Positions 4,976-8,224 of a stretch of 8,224 nucleotides of DNA are shown one piece after another; the first letter of the stretch is position 1; every line of letters starts with the position of its first letter. A program made the position numbers and the translations under genes. Origin of the DNA: an uncultured Collinsella sp. (GTDB lineage Bacteria > Actinomycetota > Coriobacteriia > Coriobacteriales > Coriobacteriaceae). The notes below the pieces were generated by a model. It did not search any database. It was not told the DNA's origin and saw only the letters and a list, made by a program, of their open reading frames with translations. The stretch covers positions 1-8,224 of the forward strand of contig URKM01000068.1 of the NCBI GenBank assembly GCA_900548365.1, read 5' to 3'.

Positions 4976-7717
4976 GTGACCGAAGAGAAACGCGTGTATC
5001 GATTCGGCGTCGACGCGAGCGGCGCCGACGTGACCGAAGGCGATGCCGGCATGAACTTCGTGCTGGGCGGCAAGGGCGCCAACCTGGCCGAGATGAGCAA
5101 GATCGGCCTGCCCGTCCCTCCGGGTTTCACCATCACCTGCCAGACGTGCGTAGAGTACGCCGCCGCGCGCGACACGTGGCCGGCCGGCGCCCTCGACGAG
5201 ATCGAGCGCGCGCGTCGGGATCTCGAAGGGAGGATGGGCAAGCGCCTGGGCGACCCGCATGACCCGCTTTTGGTCTCGGTGCGCTCCGGTGCGCCCATCT
5301 CCATGCCGGGCATGATGGACACGGTGCTCAACCTCGGTCTGAACGACGACTCCGTCCAGGGGCTCATCGCCCAAACCGAGAATCCGCGCTTCGCGTGGGA
5401 TTCCTATCGCCGATTCATCCAGATGTTCTCCAACGTCGTCCTGGGCGTCGACGCCGACCTGTTCGAGAACGCGCTGACCACGCGGCGCCTCGCCGCGGGC
5501 GTCCGCCAGGACAGCGAGCTCTCGGCTGGGGACCTGCGCGAGCTCGTGGGGGAGTACAAGCGGATCTTCTCCCGCGAGGTCTCCGCCTCCGAGCATCCCG
5601 AGCTCGTCGACGAGCTGGGCGCCGTCGCGTTCCCCGCCGACCCCTTCCTGCAGCTGCGCCTCGCCATCCAGGCGGTGTTCGGCAGCTGGATGAACGAGCG
5701 GGCCTGCCTCTATCGCGAGCAGAACGGCATCGCCGACGACCTGGGCACGGCGGTGAACGTCCAGGCGATGGTGTTCGGCAACAAGGGCGAGACCTCGGCG
5801 ACCGGCGTGGCGTTCACGCGCAACGCGGCCGACGGCACGCGCGAGTTCTACGGCGATTTCCTGGTGAACGCCCAGGGCGAGGACGTCGTCGCGGGCATCC
5901 GAAACACCGAGCCCATCGCCGACCTCAAGAAGAACCCCGCGCTGGCCGAGGCCGGCGAGCAGCTCGAGCAGATCTTCGGCGTGCTCGAGGGGCACTACCG
6001 CGATATGTGCGATATCGAGTTCACCATCGAGCAGGGCAAGCTGTGGATGCTGCAGACGCGCGTGGGCAAGCGCACGGCGGCCGCGGCGCTCAGGATCGCC
6101 ATCGACATGGTCGGCGAGGGGCTCATCACCCGCGAGGAGGCGGTGAGCCGCATCGACCCCGCCCAGCTCGACCAGCTGCTGCACCCGCAGTTCGACCCGT
6201 CGGCGACCTTCGACGTGCTGGCGCGCGGGCTCAACGCGAGCCCCGGCGCCGCCGTGGGCGAGATCGTCTTCTCGTCCGATGACGCCGTGGCGGCGGTGGA
6301 GGAGGGCCGCAGGGTCATCCTGGTGCGCTGGGAGACGAACCCCGACGACCTCAAGGGCATGACCGTCGCGGAGGGCATCCTGACGAGCCATGGCGGCAAG
6401 ACGAGCCATGCCGCCGTCATCGCCCGCGGCATGGGCACGCCGTGCGTGTGCGGCGTGGAGAGCTTCCGCATCGATGCCGCCGCGAAAGAGGTGAGGGTGG
6501 CGGGCACGAACGTCGTGCTGCGGGAGGGCGACGTCATCTCGATCGACGGCGCCCGCGGGACCGTGGTCGCCGGGGCGGTCCCTCTCGTCTCCGCCGAGCT
6601 GACGGGAGACCTCGAGCGCGTGCTCGGATGGGCAGATGAGATTCGCCTGGACCAGGACGGGGGGCGCGCCTACCACGTGCGGGTGAACGCCGACAACCCC
6701 GAGGACGCCGCGCTGGCGCTGGGTTTCGGGGCGGAGGCCATCGGCCTGTGCCGGACCGAGCACATGTTCCTGGGAGAGCGCAAGCGCATCATCCAGGACT
6801 TCATCCTGAGCGCGGACGAGTCCGTGCGCAACGAGGCGGTCCGCGAGCTGCTCCGCGTCCAGACGGAGGACTTCATCGACATGTTCCGCGTGATGGACGG
6901 GCGCTCGGTGGTGGTGCGCCTGCTCGACCCGCCGCTGCATGAGTTCCTCGACGACCCGCGCGAGCTCGAGGTCCGCATCGCGCGCCGCGAGGCCGCCGGC
7001 GTGACCGAGGGGGAGCTCGAGGAGCAGCGGGCGCTTTTGCGCCGCATCGACGGGATGCGCGAGTCGAACCCCATGCTCGGCCTTCGCGGCGTGCGCCTGT
7101 CGATCGCCTATCCCGAGCTGCCGCTCATGCAGGTGCGCGCGATCGCCTCGGCGGCGGCTAGGCTCAAGCGCGACGAGGGCCTCGATCCGCGTCCCGAGAT
7201 CATGGTCCCGCTCGTATCCATCACCGAGGAGCACGTCCAGGTGCGAGCGGTCATCGACGAGGTCGTGGCGGCGGTCGCGCGGGAGTACGGCGTGGAGCTG
7301 GAGATTCCCGTCGGGACGATGATCGAGCTGCCGCGCGCCTGCCTGGTCGCGGAGAAGATCGCCGAGCACGCCGAGTTCTTCTGCTTCGGCACGAACGACC
7401 TGACGCAGACGGCGTTCGGCTTCTCGCGCGATGACGCGGAGGCGAAGTTCATCCCGGCGTACCTGCACAAGAAGGTGCTGCCGGCAAATCCGTTCGAGAC
7501 CATCGACGAGGCGGTGCTCGAGCTGGTGCGCATGGCCGTCGAGCGCGGGCGCGCCGTGCGGCCGGGCATGCACATGGGGGTGTGCGGCGAGCATGGCGGA
7601 GACCCCGCCTCGATACCGCGGTTCTTCAACGTTGCGGGGGTGGATTACGTAAGCTGCTCGCCGTATCGCGTTCCCCTGGCGCGCTTGGCGGCGGCCCAGG
7701 CGAAGCTCGCGCGCTAG
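4976..7717 (+). CDS. ppdK: Pyruvate,phosphate dikinase (PPDK)
   Basis: Cytosolic enzyme of 913 residues that reversibly makes PEP, AMP and pyrophosphate from pyruvate, ATP and phosphate. In PP(i)-dependent anaerobes it often runs toward pyruvate and ATP. The ATP-grasp N-terminal domain shows LGGKGANLAEM (30-40), SVRSGAP (101-107) with R103, SMPGMMDTVLNLGLND (109-124) and E348/Q360 near MLQTR. The swivelling phosphohistidine domain has GGKTSHAAVIARGMG with catalytic H478 and the regulatory T476. The C-terminal PEP/pyruvate barrel has GLCRTEHMF (R593), RLLDPPLHE (R648), MIELPRA (E784), GTNDLTQ (N807, D808) and VCGEHGGDP with catalytic C870, ending in CSPYRVPLARLAAAQAKL. It is somewhat longer than the commonly cited 874-residue clostridial enzyme; small insertions are spread through the chain. 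All catalytic residues are present, so it should be active, and the ppsR gene just upstream should encode its regulator. Confidence 0.97.
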   Translation: MTEEKRVYRFGVDASGADVTEGDAGMNFVLGGKGANLAEMSKIGLPVPPGFTITCQTCVEYAAARDTWPAGALDEIERARRDLEGRMGKRLGDPHDPLLVSVRSGAPISMPGMMDTVLNLGLNDDSVQGLIAQTENPRFAWDSYRRFIQMFSNVVLGVDADLFENALTTRRLAAGVRQDSELSAGDLRELVGEYKRIFSREVSASEHPELVDELGAVAFPADPFLQLRLAIQAVFGSWMNERACLYREQNGIADDLGTAVNVQAMVFGNKGETSATGVAFTRNAADGTREFYGDFLVNAQGEDVVAGIRNTEPIADLKKNPALAEAGEQLEQIFGVLEGHYRDMCDIEFTIEQGKLWMLQTRVGKRTAAAALRIAIDMVGEGLITREEAVSRIDPAQLDQLLHPQFDPSATFDVLARGLNASPGAAVGEIVFSSDDAVAAVEEGRRVILVRWETNPDDLKGMTVAEGILTSHGGKTSHAAVIARGMGTPCVCGVESFRIDAAAKEVRVAGTNVVLREGDVISIDGARGTVVAGAVPLVSAELTGDLERVLGWADEIRLDQDGGRAYHVRVNADNPEDAALALGFGAEAIGLCRTEHMFLGERKRIIQDFILSADESVRNEAVRELLRVQTEDFIDMFRVMDGRSVVVRLLDPPLHEFLDDPRELEVRIARREAAGVTEGELEEQRALLRRIDGMRESNPMLGLRGVRLSIAYPELPLMQVRAIASAAARLKRDEGLDPRPEIMVPLVSITEEHVQVRAVIDEVVAAVAREYGVELEIPVGTMIELPRACLVAEKIAEHAEFFCFGTNDLTQTAFGFSRDDAEAKFIPAYLHKKVLPANPFETIDEAVLELVRMAVERGRAVRPGMHMGVCGEHGGDPASIPRFFNVAGVDYVSCSPYRVPLARLAAAQAKLAR

Positions 7718-7728
7718 CACGACCCTTC

Positions 7729-7756
7729 GGGACGGAAGCCCCTCGCGCTCCGTCCC
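7729..7756 (+). terminator. Hairpin downstream of ppdK
   Basis: GGGACGGA (7729-7736) and TCCGTCCC (7749-7756) form a perfect eight-pair stem with a 12-base loop, 11 bases after the ppdK stop. There is no T-run, so it is a candidate 3' end structure or a weak terminator rather than a certain one. Confidence 0.45.
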
Positions 7757-7825
7757 ATCCGCAATCGATGGGTGGTCGCACGGAAGGAGGGCGAGCCCGC
7801 CCATGCGCGGCAAAACCTCCGTCCC
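7748..7825 (+). repeat. Direct repeats and nested hairpin after ppdK
   Basis: CTCCGTCCC occurs at 7748-7756 and again at 7817-7825. Either copy can pair with GGGACGGA at 7729-7736. The second copy can also pair with ACGGA-A-GG (7780-7787), enclosing GGGCG-AGCC-CGCCC (7789-7802). ATGCGCGG also occurs twice nearby (7803-7810, 7832-7839). No gene is seen here. Confidence 0.45.
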
Positions 7826-7911
7826 GGTCCGATGCGCGGAGCGATGTAAAAAGCCGCAGCTCACGTAATGCGAAGACTTTATGAAGCGCTATGGAAACGC
7901 CCGAGCACGTG

Positions 7912-7917
7912 TATACT
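7912..7917 (+). promoter_or_regulatory. Candidate -10 element of the rplC promoter
   Basis: TATACT is a good sigma-70-type -10 hexamer, preceded directly by TG. No good -35 is present 16-18 bases upstream (the region reads CTATGGAA). It lies 183 bases before rplC, so the operon would carry a leader of about 175 bases. Confidence 0.5.
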
Positions 7918-8030
7918 AATCAAGCTGTGCCCGTGAAGGGGAGGATTCTGTCTGAACAAACCAGGCCGCATAGGGTTGCGCGGCAAGGGGAGAGCAGGCG
8001 AATGCAAACCGGCGGACGCAGATGTTAGTA

Positions 8031-8081
8031 GTGGTCCTCTAGGGGCGAACACAAGGGGTGTTCGCAGTGTCCCAAGACCAC
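8031..8081 (+). ncRNA. Structured leader hairpin before rplC
   Basis: GCGAACAC (8045-8052) and GTGTTCGC (8058-8065) form a perfect eight-pair stem around a five-base loop. Outside this, GGG (8042-8044) can pair with CCC (8071-8073), and GTGGTC (8031-8036) pairs with GACCAC (8076-8081). The result is an elongated, interrupted stem ending 19 bases before the rplC start, just before the ribosome site. Such leaders in ribosomal protein operons often bind an encoded protein (L4 or another) for feedback control. That role is inferred; I do not recognise a specific Rfam family. Confidence 0.5.
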
Positions 8082-8100
8082 CGAGAGTTGGAGATCGTAC

Positions 8101-8224
8101 ATGATCAGCATGATTCTCGGCCGCAAGATCGGCATGACCCAGGTTTGGGACGAGAACGACAACATCGTTCCCGTCACGGTCATCCAGGCTGGCCCCTGCA
8201 CCGTCTCGCAGGTTAAAACTGAGG
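8101..8224 (+). CDS. rplC: 50S ribosomal protein L3 (3' end beyond window)
   Basis: The 41 visible residues, beginning MISMILGRKIGMTQVWDE and continuing to VPVTVIQAGPC, are the characteristic N-terminus of L3, an early-assembling 23S rRNA-binding protein near the peptidyl transferase centre. GGAG at 8090-8093 lies seven bases before the ATG. The gene runs off the window after about a fifth of the usual length. In most bacteria rpsJ (S10) comes directly before rplC; here the 383 bases upstream hold no S10 gene, so rplC appears to be the first gene of its operon. Confidence 0.95.
   Translation, partial: MISMILGRKIGMTQVWDENDNIVPVTVIQAGPCTVSQVKTE

Noticed and set aside
4886..7864. A 992-codon open frame on the minus strand antisense to ppdK
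   Set aside because: It mirrors the ppdK codons in high-GC DNA, is Arg/His/Leu-rich without any recognisable domain, and the + strand PPDK is certain. Long antisense frames are expected in GC-rich genes.
7952..8104. A 50-codon frame from CTG 7952, with AAGGGGAGG upstream and a TGA overlapping the rplC ATG
   Set aside because: The spacing looks attractive, but CTG is a rare start, third positions are only about half G/C (unlike every real gene here), and the frame crosses the perfect leader hairpin. It is more likely RNA leader than protein.
1..8224. CRISPR arrays, insertion sequences, tRNA or rRNA genes, prophage genes
   Set aside because: None was seen: no regularly spaced repeats, no transposase or integrase motifs, and no tRNA-like cloverleaf in the gaps.

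Overview
The window is G+C-rich (roughly two thirds by eye), with short intergenic regions and all supported genes on the + strand. Codon choice strongly favours G/C at third positions. A DegV-type protein next to a pyruvate,phosphate dikinase (PPDK) regulator and PPDK, followed by rplC, suggests a high-GC anaerobic actinobacterium, probably of class Coriobacteriia. That placement is an inference from gene content and composition, not a database match.

Layout: (1) 1-2655, the C-terminal 884 residues of a large FtsX/MacB-type ABC transporter permease whose start lies before the window. It carries long extracytoplasmic coiled-coil stretches. A strong hairpin directly follows its stop codon. (2) 2656-2913, a non-coding region crowded with inverted repeats. 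It ends in a good intrinsic terminator that lies only 42 bases before the next start codon, so it may act as a leader attenuator. (3) 2914-4633, a two-gene unit 10 bases apart: a DegV/FakB-like fatty-acid-binding protein and a PPDK regulatory kinase/phosphotransferase (DUF299/PpsR family). (4) 4634-4975, a 342-base gap holding an AT-rich island with two symmetric operator-like sequences and two transcript hairpins. (5) 4976-7717, complete PPDK (GTG start) with all expected catalytic residues. (6) 7718-8100, a 383-base gap with hairpins and direct repeats, a candidate -10 element and a structured leader. (7) 8101-8224, the first 41 codons of rplC (ribosomal protein L3), cut by the window end.

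How the genes work together: PPDK interconverts pyruvate and phosphoenolpyruvate at a central node. The DUF299 protein is the known type of bifunctional regulator that inactivates PPDK by ADP-dependent phosphorylation of a threonine two residues before the catalytic histidine, and reactivates it by phosphorolysis. Both target residues are present here (T476 and H478). The DegV protein shares an apparent transcript with the regulator, which hints at a link between fatty-acid handling and PEP/pyruvate control, though this is not proven. The rplC end marks the beginning of a ribosomal protein operon that, unusually, has no rpsJ directly before rplC.

Most of the window is recognisable housekeeping or accessory metabolism. 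I do not see a clearly novel multi-gene system. The best leads are regulatory: the degV leader, the ppdK operator-like repeats and the rplC leader.
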